A DNA stretch of 64,000 bases from JBBRMW01 sp965246845 (GTDB lineage Bacteria; Chloroflexota; Anaerolineae; Aggregatilineales; UBA2796), in NCBI GenBank assembly GCA_965246845.1, contig CBDFFR010000005.1, forward strand, positions 372,001-436,000. Direction: 5' to 3'. Under the pieces are notes generated by a model, which was not told the DNA's origin, searched no databases, and worked only from the letters and a program-made list of their open reading frames with translations. Position numbers and translations under genes: made by a program. Positions 1 through 8,278 of this stretch are shown piece after piece; the first letter of the stretch is position 1; each line of letters starts with the position of its first letter.

Positions 1-1
1 G

Positions 2-2605
2 GAGATGAAGACGGGCGAGGGCAAAACCCTCGTCGCCACGCTACCGCTGTACCTGAACGCGCTCGCAGGCGAGGGCGCGCACCTCGTCACGCCGAACGAT
101 TACCTGAGCAAGGTCGGCTTGCAGACAATGGGACCGATTTACCACCTGCTCGGCCTCAGCGCCGCCGTCATCCAGAACTTCGCCGCCGACCAGAGCAAAG
201 GCTCGTTCCTCTTCGACCCGGAATTCCAGTCGGATGACGAACGCTACCAGAACCTGCGCCCGGTCACACGCCGCGAAGCCTACGAAGCCGATATTACCTA
301 CGGCACGAACAACGAATTCGGCTTCGATTATCTGCGCGATAATATGGTGCGCGATAGTTCCGAGATGGCACAACGCGGCCATGCGTTCGGGATTGTCGAT
401 GAAGTAGACAACATCCTGATCGATGAAGCACGTACCCCGCTGATCATCAGCGGCACGGCGGACGCGCCGAGCAACCTCTACAACACCTTCGCGCAAATCG
501 TGAAGAAACTCACGCCGAGCAGCCAGGATACGATTGATCGCCAGAAGGAAGACATCGAACCCGATGGCGATTATGTAGAGGACCTCAAGACGCGCACGGT
601 GTACCTGACCGATCAGGGCGTGGAGAAGGTCGAGGCGGCGTTGAGGGCGCGCGGGATGCTCAAGACCGAGGACCTGTATCACCCCGATAACGCGGATATG
701 ATCCCGTACCTCGATAACAGCCTGCGCGCGTCGGTAGTGTACCAGCTCGACAAGGATTACATGATCGAAAAAGGTCAGATCATCATTGTCGATGAATTCA
801 CAGGCCGCCCGATGTATGGCCGCCGTTTCAGCGAAGGCTTGCATCAGGGTATCGAAGCCAAAGAAGGCGTGAAGGTCCAGAACGAAAACCTCACGCTTGC
901 AACGATCACCTTCCAGAATTATTTCCGCATGTACAAGAAACTCGCGGGCATGACGGGTACAGCGCTCACCGAAGCGGATGAATTCGACCAGATTTACAAG
1001 CTGGAAGTGACCGCCATCCCGACGCACCGCGATGTGCGGCGCAGCGACCTCAACGACCTCGTGTACATGAACGAGAAAGCCAAGTGGGGCGCGGTCGTGC
1101 AGGAGATTAAGGAACGCGCCGAGAAGGGGCAACCCGTCCTCGTCGGTACAGTCGCGATTGAAACGAGCGAAAAACTCTCCAAATTGCTCGACCGCGCGGG
1201 CGTGCGGCACAACGTCCTGAACGCCAAGCAGCACGAACGAGAGGCGATCACAATTGCGCAGGCGGGGCGCTCCAGCACAGTAACGATTGCGACGAACATG
1301 GCCGGTCGTGGTGTCGATATTCTGCTCGGCGGCAATGCGGACGGCCTCGCGCGCGAAAAGCTGCGCCGTGATGGAATTGAAATCACGGAAGCCACCCCGG
1401 AACAATGGGCGGCGGCGCTCGTTGAGGCGAAAGCCGAAGTCGCGGCAGACCGTGAAAAAGTGGTTTCGGTCGGCGGCCTGCACGTCGTCGGCACGGAGCG
1501 GCACGAAGCGCGGCGCATCGACAACCAGCTTCGCGGACGCGCTGGCCGACAGGGAGACCCCGGCTCGTCGCGCTTCTACCTCTCGCTCGAAGACGAGCTA
1601 ATGAAGCGCTTCGGCGGCGACCGCGTGAAGGGCTTCATGCAACGCTTCAATATGCCGGAAGATCAGCCTATCGAACACGGGCTGATTTCCAACTCGATCC
1701 AGCAGGCGCAGGTCCGCGTCGAAGGCTACAACTTCGATATTCGCAAGCGCGTCCTCGAATATGATGATGTGGTGAACAAGCAGCGCCACAAAATTTACGA
1801 GCAGCGGCAGGACATCCTGCACTCTGAAAATATGCGCGAGCAGCTTGAGCGCATGGTCACGGAAGAGATCGACGATCTGGTCGATACACACTTCCCGGAC
1901 GCCAAAGACAAGGACCGCGAAGCATGGGATACGGAAATTCTGTATCGTGAGGCGCTCGCGCTGTTCCCCGTCCCGGAGCATATCGACCACGAAGCCTGGG
2001 CAGAACTGCCCATCGCCGATGTCAAGCTGGAACTGACTAAAGGCGCGCTGGAAGCCTATCAGGAAGTCGAGAACCGCCTCGGACCGGAACTGATGCGCGT
2101 CGCGGAGCGGCAGATCGCGTTGCAGGCGATTGATCGCCTGTGGGTGCGCCACCTGACCGACCTCGATATTCTGCGTGAAGGAATCGGCCTCGTCGCGATT
2201 GCGCAGCGCGATCCGCTGGTCGAATACAAGCGTGAAGCGTTCGCGATGTGGGAAGAACTACAAAGCCAGATTCAGCGCCAGATCGTGCAATTGATCTTCC
2301 GCGTCGAACTTGGACCGCAGCAGCCGCCCGCATCGCCTTCGCAACCGTCCGGTGGTCCGAATGGTGGCAACACCATCGGCGCGCGGAACGTCCGTACCGG
2401 GCTGGCGAACGTCGCAAAATATCTGCCACAAGCGGAGAACGCCGCGCCGCGTCCAGTGCAGGACAGCGCCCCGGAGCCGATCAAGGCCGACATCTGGGAC
2501 AAAGTGGGGCGTAATGACCTCTGCCCGTGCGGTAGCGGCAAGAAGTTCAAGAACTGCCATTACCCGATCATCCAGCAGCAGAAGCAAATGCAGCGCAAAG
2601 CCTGA
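2..2605 (+). CDS. secA: Preprotein translocase ATPase SecA (5' end outside window)
   Basis: SecA is the motor that drives unfolded preproteins through the SecYEG channel at the inner face of the cytoplasmic membrane. The frame is open from the window edge, so roughly the first 80-100 residues are missing. Visible motifs in order are Walker A MKTGEGKT at the very start, the DEAD-type box IVDEVDNILIDEAR, AGMTGTALTEADEF, the motif V segment TNMAGRGVDI, and QLRGRAGRQGDPGSSRF. The C-terminus carries a SEC-C zinc motif, CPCGSGKKFKNCH, used in other SecAs to bind SecB or ribosomes. A Pro/Gly-rich linker precedes it. No frame break is seen. A palindromic repeat and then an intrinsic terminator follow the stop codon, so secA probably ends its transcription unit here. 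Confidence 0.98.
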   Translation, partial: EMKTGEGKTLVATLPLYLNALAGEGAHLVTPNDYLSKVGLQTMGPIYHLLGLSAAVIQNFAADQSKGSFLFDPEFQSDDERYQNLRPVTRREAYEADITYGTNNEFGFDYLRDNMVRDSSEMAQRGHAFGIVDEVDNILIDEARTPLIISGTADAPSNLYNTFAQIVKKLTPSSQDTIDRQKEDIEPDGDYVEDLKTRTVYLTDQGVEKVEAALRARGMLKTEDLYHPDNADMIPYLDNSLRASVVYQLDKDYMIEKGQIIIVDEFTGRPMYGRRFSEGLHQGIEAKEGVKVQNENLTLATITFQNYFRMYKKLAGMTGTALTEADEFDQIYKLEVTAIPTHRDVRRSDLNDLVYMNEKAKWGAVVQEIKERAEKGQPVLVGTVAIETSEKLSKLLDRAGVRHNVLNAKQHEREAITIAQAGRSSTVTIATNMAGRGVDILLGGNADGLAREKLRRDGIEITEATPEQWAAALVEAKAEVAADREKVVSVGGLHVVGTERHEARRIDNQLRGRAGRQGDPGSSRFYLSLEDELMKRFGGDRVKGFMQRFNMPEDQPIEHGLISNSIQQAQVRVEGYNFDIRKRVLEYDDVVNKQRHKIYEQRQDILHSENMREQLERMVTEEIDDLVDTHFPDAKDKDREAWDTEILYREALALFPVPEHIDHEAWAELPIADVKLELTKGALEAYQEVENRLGPELMRVAERQIALQAIDRLWVRHLTDLDILREGIGLVAIAQRDPLVEYKREAFAMWEELQSQIQRQIVQLIFRVELGPQQPPASPSQPSGGPNGGNTIGARNVRTGLANVAKYLPQAENAAPRPVQDSAPEPIKADIWDKVGRNDLCPCGSGKKFKNCHYPIIQQQKQMQRKA

Positions 2606-2614
2606 GTCAATCAC

Positions 2615-2680
2615 GGGCGGACACATCGGTCTGCCCCTACACAGCGCGCCTCCCGTAGGGGCGGTCCTGCGTGTCCGCCC
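2615..2680. repeat. Nested palindromic element (REP/MITE-like)
   Basis: Two nested inverted repeats lie just after secA. The outer arms GGGCGGACAC (2615-2624) and GTGTCCGCCC (2671-2680) match perfectly, and the inner arms GCCCCTAC (2633-2640) and GTAGGGGC (2655-2662) match perfectly. A partial further copy of the inner arm (GCCGCCCCTAC) follows near 2704. It has no coding potential. It resembles the small dispersed palindromes found between genes in many GC-rich genomes. Whether it is repeated elsewhere in this genome cannot be seen here. Confidence 0.7.
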
Positions 2681-2736
2681 CCGCTTTTGATTTTGATGCG
2701 TTTGCCGCCCCTACATAACACGCACAAGAACATTCC

Positions 2737-2770
2737 AAACCGGGGTACAATCCACCCCGGTTTTTGTTTT
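2737..2770 (+). terminator. Intrinsic terminator after secA
   Basis: A 9-bp perfect stem, AAACCGGGG (2737-2745) with CCCCGGTTT (2755-2763) and a 9-nt loop, is followed by TTTTTGTTTT. The tail runs straight into an ATG at 2771. This argues that the ATG at 2771 is not the translation start of the next gene. Confidence 0.8.
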
Positions 2771-2788
2771 ATGCGCGGAGAGGTTGGC

Positions 2789-3175
2789 TTGCGGAGAAAC
2801 GTCCTTGCGCTGCTTATCGGCGGCGTGCTTGGCTTGGGGATTGGGCTGTACCTCGGCTGGGTGCAGTTCCCGGTCGTGACGCTCGATAACCCGATGCGGG
2901 CGCTTTCCGCTTTCGAGCGGGATCGCTATACCGTCATGGTCGCGCAAGCCTTTGAACGCGATGGCGACGGCAACGAGGCGATTCGGCGCTTGCAGCCGCT
3001 CGGCGTCGGCAACATTCCCGCCTTCGTGCGCGATGTGACCGAGCGCTTCATCTCCGCAGGCGGCACGGGCGGGCAGGATGAAATTCGCCACCTCGTTGCG
3101 CTTTCGCGTGCGCTCGGCTATTTCACCCCGCCGATGCAAGCCTTCGCGCTCCTGACGCCCACTCCGATGCAATGA
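2789..3175 (+). CDS. Hypothetical membrane-anchored protein, paralogue of the next gene
   Basis: A short protein with one N-terminal membrane segment (RRNVLALLIGGVLGLGIGL) followed by a helical domain of about 90 residues. A start at TTG 2789 is preferred over ATG 2771. A GGAGAGG ribosome site (2777-2783) sits 5 nt before the TTG, whereas the ATG directly abuts the secA terminator tail. The stop overlaps the next start as ATGA, so the two genes are translationally coupled. Membrane segment, spacer and helical domain line up with the N-terminal half of the next protein (for example AQAFERDGDGNEAIRRL against ASIAYAQDGDLLAAANRL), so they look like a diverged tandem duplication. No function is recognised. 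Confidence 0.75.
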   Translation: MRRNVLALLIGGVLGLGIGLYLGWVQFPVVTLDNPMRALSAFERDRYTVMVAQAFERDGDGNEAIRRLQPLGVGNIPAFVRDVTERFISAGGTGGQDEIRHLVALSRALGYFTPPMQAFALLTPTPMQ

Positions 3176-4050
3176 AACCAGCACGTAATCTCAGCCTGAT
3201 CCTTTTCATCGCCGGGGTTGCGCTCGGCATTGGCGGTGGCCTCGTCTATGCCTGGGCGCTCAATCCGGTCACGAGCGCGAATGTGCAGCCCTGGCAGCTC
3301 AACAAGCAGGGACAGGAAGCATGGATCATCGCGGCCAGCATCGCCTACGCGCAAGACGGCGATCTGCTCGCGGCGGCCAACCGCCTAAATGATTTGCGCC
3401 TTAACGAGGGGACCTTCCAGCGCGTCGCCGACCTCGCCTGTGAACTCGCGCGCAGCAGCTATGCGCAGACTGATGCGGGGCTGATCGCGATCCGCAGTAT
3501 GGTCCTGCTCGCAGAAGGACAAGGCCATCGCTCGTGCGCGGGCGACCTGATCGCAGCCAATCCCTCCGTCGTGCCGCCAACACCGACCGCAGCACGGCGC
3601 ACACCAACGCTCGCACCCGTCCCGACCAAGACCGCGACTCCCGAACTCGGTCCGACCTATACCCCCGCGACGCTCGCTCCCGCGCCACCAACCGGGACGC
3701 AGCCCAGCGGCAAATTCGTCATCGCGCGCTACGAGCCGTTTTGCAGCGCGCGTGAATCCGGGGTGATCGAAGTGCTGGTGCTGGAAGCCAACGGGCAAAC
3801 AGGCGTGCGCGGCGCGGCGGTGCAGGTCGATTGGAACGGCGGGCGCGACCGCTTCTTCACCGGGTTGAAGCCGGAACGTGATGATGGCTACGCGGATTTC
3901 ACGATGAAGCCGGACCTGCAATATACCGTCTCGCTGCCCGGCCAGAGCGACACGTCCAGCCCGCTTGCGACGCAGGCCTGCACCGATAAACAGACGAATA
4001 GCACGGCGCTGTCGTCTTTCCGGGTCTATTTCCGACGCTCTGCAAAGTAA
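3172..4050 (+). CDS. Hypothetical membrane-anchored protein with Thr/Pro linker and C-terminal beta domain
   Basis: The N-terminus has one membrane segment (about residues 8-28), then a helical domain shared with the upstream gene. A Thr/Pro-rich linker follows at about residues 127-180, typical of extracytoplasmic Chloroflexota proteins. The C-terminal domain of about 105 residues begins near KFVIARYEPFCSARESGV and looks like a beta-sandwich that could sit on the cell surface. The start ATG overlaps the preceding stop (ATGA). The C-terminal region contains VRGAAVQVDWNGG and GYADFTM, reminiscent of carboxypeptidase-regulatory or Ig-like folds. That resemblance is inference only. Confidence 0.75.
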   Translation: MKPARNLSLILFIAGVALGIGGGLVYAWALNPVTSANVQPWQLNKQGQEAWIIAASIAYAQDGDLLAAANRLNDLRLNEGTFQRVADLACELARSSYAQTDAGLIAIRSMVLLAEGQGHRSCAGDLIAANPSVVPPTPTAARRTPTLAPVPTKTATPELGPTYTPATLAPAPPTGTQPSGKFVIARYEPFCSARESGVIEVLVLEANGQTGVRGAAVQVDWNGGRDRFFTGLKPERDDGYADFTMKPDLQYTVSLPGQSDTSSPLATQACTDKQTNSTALSSFRVYFRRSAK

Positions 4051-4113
4051 CGGTGTATACCGCTCTCCACACGCTTTAATGATAATCACAGGTACAACCC
4101 CGCTCGCGTGATC

Positions 4114-4119
4114 TACAAT
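4114..4119 (+). promoter_or_regulatory. Promoter -10 element for a probable leaderless transcript
   Basis: TACAAT lies exactly 8 nt before the ATG at 4128. That spacing puts the transcription start at or within a base or two of the initiation codon, with no room for a ribosome binding site. No good -35 hexamer is visible 17 nt upstream. The same geometry recurs at 7683-7688. Confidence 0.55.
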
Positions 4120-4127
4120 GCGCGGCT

Positions 4128-4706
4128 ATGTACCCCCGCACGACTACCCGTACCCCCTTCTGGCTGCTGATCAGCGGAGCCGCGCTGCTCGTCTTCGGGG
4201 GCTATGCGCTGTATATCGGTGTGACATCGTTTCTCGCGCAATCCGGCAATATTGGCGCGCCTTTGACCGCGACTGTGCAGAACAAGGCGCAACAAACCGA
4301 ACTGGCACTGCAACTCTCGGTGACGGAAGCGATCAGCGTCCCGACGCGGCTCCCGACCAACACGCCGATCCCGCCGTGCATGGATTTCCGCGTGAATGTC
4401 GTCAAGGCTAAAGTCCGCGAATGCGCGAAGGATACCTGCCCCACGCTGGAATTGATGTACGCGCAAAATGCGGTGGTCTGCGTGTTCGGCGGCGCGCCCG
4501 CTGCGACGGATTGGTACACCGTCAATGTTCGGCCTGACTCGCTCTACCCGGAACTGGCCTATATGCACAGCAGCGTCCTAGATGCCATCCATCCGACGCC
4601 CAGGCCAACCCGTACCGCGACCGCGCTCCCGACCGTGACGCTCATCCCGACCGCGAAGCCGACCAAAGCACAGCCATCTGCGACCGTGCTTCCTATTGCA
4701 CGTTGA
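4128..4706 (+). CDS. Membrane-anchored SH3-like domain protein
   Basis: A 192-residue protein. One membrane segment lies at about residues 11-33. A short spacer leads to a bacterial SH3-like core at about 85-145, with the pattern VKAKVRECAKDTCPTLELM, then WYTVNV. This matches the SH3b style in which conserved cysteines flank the first strand. A Thr/Pro-rich C-terminal tail (PTPRPTRTATALPT) follows. SH3b domains usually bind peptidoglycan or other cell-wall ligands, so an extracytoplasmic wall-associated role is inferred. It appears to be transcribed without a leader from TACAAT at 4114. Confidence 0.7.
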   Translation: MYPRTTTRTPFWLLISGAALLVFGGYALYIGVTSFLAQSGNIGAPLTATVQNKAQQTELALQLSVTEAISVPTRLPTNTPIPPCMDFRVNVVKAKVRECAKDTCPTLELMYAQNAVVCVFGGAPAATDWYTVNVRPDSLYPELAYMHSSVLDAIHPTPRPTRTATALPTVTLIPTAKPTKAQPSATVLPIAR

Positions 4707-4852
4707 TTGAATTTCGATGCAAATACGACATTCGTGGACGTTACGTAGTCGCACTTTCCTCGCCCCCTTTCCCGGAGCAAGCTGAGGACCGGATATATCA
4801 GGATGAGGGATGCTCCTGGCGACGTTGCACGCACCTTGCGAAATCAGACAGC

Positions 4853-4881
4853 TTGACACATTTGTTCTCTTTCAATAAAAT
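4853..4881 (+). promoter_or_regulatory. Sigma70-type promoter for the AlkD-like gene
   Basis: TTGACA (4853-4858), a 17-nt spacer and TAAAAT (4876-4881) form a near-consensus housekeeping promoter. It lies 40 nt before the ATG at 4921. This is one of the best promoters in the window. Confidence 0.8.
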
Positions 4882-4920
4882 GAGCTTATGGACAAGCAAT
4901 CGTGAGTGGAGGGTAGGCTG

Positions 4921-5598
4921 ATGATGTCGGCTGACGAGGTACTGCATACGTTAGAGGCGCTCGGAAGTGAACAAGCCCGCAAAACCTATCGGCGGCATGG
5001 AGTCAGGGGACCGCTGTATGGCGTTAGCTACGCTGAACTGAAAAAACTTGCGAAGAAACTTAAGATCAATCACGACCTTGCTCAGGCCCTATGGGTCAGT
5101 GAGAATCATGACGCACGCATTTTGGCGCTCATGGTCGCTGATCCGAAGCAGGCAACCGATACGCTCGTTGACAGGTGGGCTGCTGACCTGAGCGATTACG
5201 TGCTGACGGATGCGTTGTCGGTCTACGTTGGAAAAACGACCATCGCCCGTGAGAGAATGGAAGTCTGGACTCTCTCACCAGAGGAATGGATCAGTATGCT
5301 TGGTTGGAACGTCCTGGCAGCGCTGGCGCTGGCCGATCAGATACTCCCGGACTCATATTTCGAGCCGTATATCAGCAGGATTGAACGCGATATTCACAGT
5401 AGCAAGAACCGTACTCGCCACGCCATGAACAACGCGCTAATCGCTATCGGGACGCGCGTCGTACTGGAACAAAAAGCGGTTGACTCTGCCGCCCGAATTG
5501 GGAAGGTGAGCGTTGATCATGGCGACACGAACTGCAAGACCCCCGATGCAGTAACCTATATCAAGAAAGCCAATGAACGCATCGTCGAAAAGGTCTAG
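4921..5598 (+). CDS. DNA alkylation repair protein, AlkD-like HEAT-repeat family
   Basis: The protein of 225 residues is built of HEAT-like helical repeats, as in AlkC/AlkD proteins, which excise positively charged alkylated bases such as N3- and N7-alkylpurines. Recognisable features are GVRGPLYGVSYAELKKLAK, WVSENHDARILALMVADP and DYVLTDALS, with acidic residues in the region where AlkD holds its catalytic Asp. The C-terminus has CKTPDAVTYIKK. The start is ATG 4921 because GTGGAGGG (4906-4913) makes a good ribosome site. The in-frame GTG at 4906 is part of that site. Which alkyl lesion it acts on cannot be told from sequence. Confidence 0.85.
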   Translation: MMSADEVLHTLEALGSEQARKTYRRHGVRGPLYGVSYAELKKLAKKLKINHDLAQALWVSENHDARILALMVADPKQATDTLVDRWAADLSDYVLTDALSVYVGKTTIARERMEVWTLSPEEWISMLGWNVLAALALADQILPDSYFEPYISRIERDIHSSKNRTRHAMNNALIAIGTRVVLEQKAVDSAARIGKVSVDHGDTNCKTPDAVTYIKKANERIVEKV

Positions 5599-5634
5599 GG
5601 CGGGCGAAGGCAAAGTCGCCAGAGGGGTCCTCAT

Positions 5635-5680
5635 CCCCACCCCTCTCCCTCAGCCCCTTGCGGGGAGGGTAGGGAGGGGG
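5635..5680. repeat. C-rich/G-rich imperfect inverted repeat
   Basis: A pyrimidine arm (CCCCACCCCTCTCCCTC then AGCCCC) faces a purine arm (CGGGGAGGGTAGGGAGGGGG) across TTG. The hairpin is imperfect and no T-tract follows, so terminator function is uncertain. Similar composition is common in dispersed intergenic repeats of GC-rich bacteria. The rest of the 5599-5806 gap is AT-rich promoter-like sequence with no gene. Confidence 0.5.
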
Positions 5681-5806
5681 AATGCAACTGAGTGACGCCT
5701 ATAATTCTAACAAAATTTGGGATTGAGATTCGCGTATATTCCTTTATAGTTATCGCATTGCTACTCGATTGCCGCCTGGGAAAGGCCGCAGAAAGCACGA
5801 ACCACA

Positions 5807-7672
5807 ATGTCAGTTGAACGTTTACAAAAGTTGATGTCACAAGCCGGAATTGCTTCGCGCCGTGATGCAGAGGGATACATCACCGCCGGGCGTGTGACCA
5901 TAAATGGCAAGGTTGCCGTATTAGGCGACCGCGCCGAACTCGAAAAGGACGATGTTCGCGTCGATGGCGAACGGCTGCGCGTCCAGAAAGAGCGGGTTTA
6001 CGTCTCGCTCTACAAGCCGCTGAACGTAATCACCGCTAACAGCCCCAACGCGCATGACCACCGCCTCGCGGTGCGCGATCTGGTCCCGCTCGGCGGCCAC
6101 CTGTTTCCGGTCGGACGCCTCGACGCCGACTCGGAAGGGCTGGTCCTCATGACCGACGACGGCGACCTCGCAGAAAAGCTCACGCATCCGCGTTTCGAGC
6201 ATCCGAAGACCTACGAGGTCACAGTCTACGGCGCGATGCCGGACGAGCAGATTGAAAAGTGGCGGCACGGGATCACCCTCGATGACGGTCCGACTGCGCC
6301 CGCCGAAGTGAAGATCATCGACCGCAATAAGGACGTAACAATCCTGCGCGTTGTCATGCACGAAGGGCGCAACCGCCAAATCCGGCGCGTCGCCTCGCTG
6401 CTCGGCAACAATGTCAGCAAGCTGGTCCGCACCTCGATTGGACCGCTGGTTCTTGGTGCGATGAAAAGCGGCGAATGGCGCTTCCTGAACGCAAAGGAAA
6501 TCGAAGACCTGCAAGAACTGGCAGGCAGCGCGCGGAAGAAATCCCGCCGCCCGATGATTGTCCGGCGTCCTCCTCCACATCAAGGTGGCAGCGACGAGCC
6601 GCGTGACGATCAACGTCCGCCTGAGCGTGATGAACGCGGTGGCGAACGCCGCGAATATGCAGCGCGTGAACCGCGCCGCGATGGATATGGCGACCGCGAC
6701 AACCGCCCGCCTCCGCGCCGTGACGGTTACAACGGCGGGGATCGCCCGGCCTATCGTCCACGTACCGAAGGCGACAACCGCCCACCGCGTCGCGAAGGGT
6801 ACAGTAACGACCGTCCGAGCTACCGTCCACGTACCGAAGGTAGTGGCGATAATCGCCCGCCGCGTCGCGAAGGATACAGCAACGACCGTCCGAGCTACCG
6901 TCCACGTACCGAAGGTAGCGGTGACAATCGCCCGCCGCGTCGTGAAGGGTACAGCAACGACCGTCCCGCCTACCGTCCGCGCACCGAAGGCAGTGGCGAT
7001 AATCGCCCGCCCCGTCGCGAAGGGTACAGCAACGACCGTCCCGCCTACCGTCCACGTACCGAAGGTAGCGGTGACAATCGCCCGCCGCGTCGTGAAGGAT
7101 ACAGCAACGACCGTCCCGCCTACCGTCCGCGCACCGAAGGCAGTGGCGATAACCGCCCGCCGCGTCGCGAAGGGTACAGTAACGACCGTCCCGCCTACCG
7201 TCCACGTACCGAAGGCAGCGGTGACAACCGCCCGCCGCGTCGCGAAGGGTACAGTAACGACCGTCCCGCCTACCGTCCGCGCACCGAAGGCAGTGGCGAT
7301 AATCGCCCGCCGCGTCGCGAAGGGTACAGTAACGACCGTCCGAGCTATCGTCCGCGTACCGAAGGCAGTGGTGACAACCGCCCAGCACGTCGCGAAGGGT
7401 ACAGCAACGACCGTCCCGCCTACCGTCCGCGTACCGAAGGCAGTGGTGACAATCGCCCGCCGCGTCGTGAAGGATACAGTGGTGGCGACAATCGTGGACC
7501 CGGTGGCAGCAGGCCGCCACAGCGCAGTGGTGGCTACAACAACCGGGGTCCGAGCCGTCCGTATCAGGATCGGGGCGGTGACCGCTCCAGCTACCGCCCG
7601 CGCAACGAAGGTGACAACCGCCCCTCCGAAGGTGGCGAGCGTCCGCCGCGCCGCGAAGATAGCGAAGAATAG
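5807..7672 (+). CDS. rluB: RsuA/RluB-family 23S rRNA pseudouridine synthase with a long Arg-rich repeat tail
   Basis: Residues 1-60 form an S4 RNA-binding domain (ERLQKLMSQAGIASRRDAE). The catalytic pseudouridine synthase domain follows to about residue 240, with the active Asp in GRLDADSEGL, then HPKTYEVTV and HEGRNRQIRR. RluB enzymes convert one uridine in 23S rRNA helix 89/90 to pseudouridine. Typical family members end near 240-290 residues. This one continues to 621 with a low-complexity tail of Arg, Gly, Asp, Asn, Pro and Tyr that contains nine copies of a 25-residue unit. The tail carries a net positive charge and is probably disordered and RNA-binding. No frame break occurs across the repeats, which suggests selection for an open frame. 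Confidence 0.92.
   Translation: MSVERLQKLMSQAGIASRRDAEGYITAGRVTINGKVAVLGDRAELEKDDVRVDGERLRVQKERVYVSLYKPLNVITANSPNAHDHRLAVRDLVPLGGHLFPVGRLDADSEGLVLMTDDGDLAEKLTHPRFEHPKTYEVTVYGAMPDEQIEKWRHGITLDDGPTAPAEVKIIDRNKDVTILRVVMHEGRNRQIRRVASLLGNNVSKLVRTSIGPLVLGAMKSGEWRFLNAKEIEDLQELAGSARKKSRRPMIVRRPPPHQGGSDEPRDDQRPPERDERGGERREYAAREPRRDGYGDRDNRPPPRRDGYNGGDRPAYRPRTEGDNRPPRREGYSNDRPSYRPRTEGSGDNRPPRREGYSNDRPSYRPRTEGSGDNRPPRREGYSNDRPAYRPRTEGSGDNRPPRREGYSNDRPAYRPRTEGSGDNRPPRREGYSNDRPAYRPRTEGSGDNRPPRREGYSNDRPAYRPRTEGSGDNRPPRREGYSNDRPAYRPRTEGSGDNRPPRREGYSNDRPSYRPRTEGSGDNRPARREGYSNDRPAYRPRTEGSGDNRPPRREGYSGGDNRGPGGSRPPQRSGGYNNRGPSRPYQDRGGDRSSYRPRNEGDNRPSEGGERPPRREDSEE
6797..7471 (+). repeat. Nine tandem 75-bp coding repeats in the rluB-like gene
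   Basis: Exactly nine in-frame units of 25 codons each begin with GYSNDRP and end with RPPRRE. The only residue changes seen are Ala/Ser at position 8 and one Pro to Ala. Degenerate half-units flank both ends. Synonymous differences (for example GGG/GGA, GAT/GAC, CGT/CGC) show that the copies have partly diverged and partly been homogenised. Copy number is expected to vary between strains. Confidence 0.95.
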
Positions 7673-7682
7673 AACCTTTCGC

Positions 7683-7688
7683 TAAAAT
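7683..7688 (+). promoter_or_regulatory. Promoter -10 element for a probable leaderless transcript
   Basis: TAAAAT is followed by 8 nt and then the ATG at 7697, the same spacing as at 4114/4128. No ribosome site lies before the ATG. The -35 region is weak. Confidence 0.5.
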
Positions 7689-7696
7689 CACTCGTC

Positions 7697-8278
7697 ATGA
7701 GTGATTTGCAACAGAACACAGAACAGGAATTCGAGCCGACCCGCGCACAGCGCGTCCTGCAAATACGCAGCGCGCGGCAGGGTCGGCTCAGTACGTTTTT
7801 ACCCTCGCTCGCGCTCATCGTCTTCGGGGTGCTGCTGCTCATCCGGCCCGTCGAACTGTCTCCCGCGCTGCTGCTCGGCGGGGCGTTCGCGGCGGCGGGG
7901 CTGTCGTTCCTCGTGCGGTTTGTGTTGAGCGAGCGGCGCGAGGCCGGAAATCTGGCTATCGGGCTGTTCATCCTCGGCGGCCTGTTGATCAGCGCGCTTG
8001 GTGAAAGCGGAATCTTCACGCCAGTACAGCCATGGCCGTTGTGGATCGGGGTGGCGGGCGTCGCGGCGCTGCTGACCGGGCTGCTTGCCTATCCGCAGCA
8101 AGCGCGGCTGATCATGCCAGCGTTGCTCCTGCTGACGATCAGCGCGACGGCGCTTGTTTACACGCTCAATGCACTTCCCGTCGCCGTCCTGAATGCGATC
8201 CGAATCTTATGGCCGCTCTTGCTGATTTTGTTCGCGCTCGCCTTACTGCCGCGTGTGATCCGTGCGGATCGCGGTTGA
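7697..8278 (+). CDS. Hypothetical multi-spanning membrane protein
   Basis: A 193-residue protein with a charged N-terminal 30 residues (cytosolic by the positive-inside rule) and about six hydrophobic segments, among them LPSLALIVFGVLLLI, LAIGLFILGGLLISA and ILWPLLLILFALALL. No family is recognised. Its 3' end overlaps the next gene by 17 nt, so it is probably cotranscribed with the glycosyltransferases and may belong to the envelope polysaccharide group. Confidence 0.7.
   Translation: MSDLQQNTEQEFEPTRAQRVLQIRSARQGRLSTFLPSLALIVFGVLLLIRPVELSPALLLGGAFAAAGLSFLVRFVLSERREAGNLAIGLFILGGLLISALGESGIFTPVQPWPLWIGVAGVAALLTGLLAYPQQARLIMPALLLLTISATALVYTLNALPVAVLNAIRILWPLLLILFALALLPRVIRADRG

Noticed and set aside
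41..1504. Long open frame of 487 codons on the minus strand inside secA
   Set aside because: It is fully antisense to strong SecA coding sequence with all motifs in place. High GC keeps antisense frames open.
6414..7691. Long repetitive open frame on the minus strand over the rluB-like repeats
   Set aside because: A 75-bp repeat with no stop in one copy stays open in all copies. Its product is a Cys/Arg-rich repeat with no domain. The plus-strand frame has the conserved enzyme.
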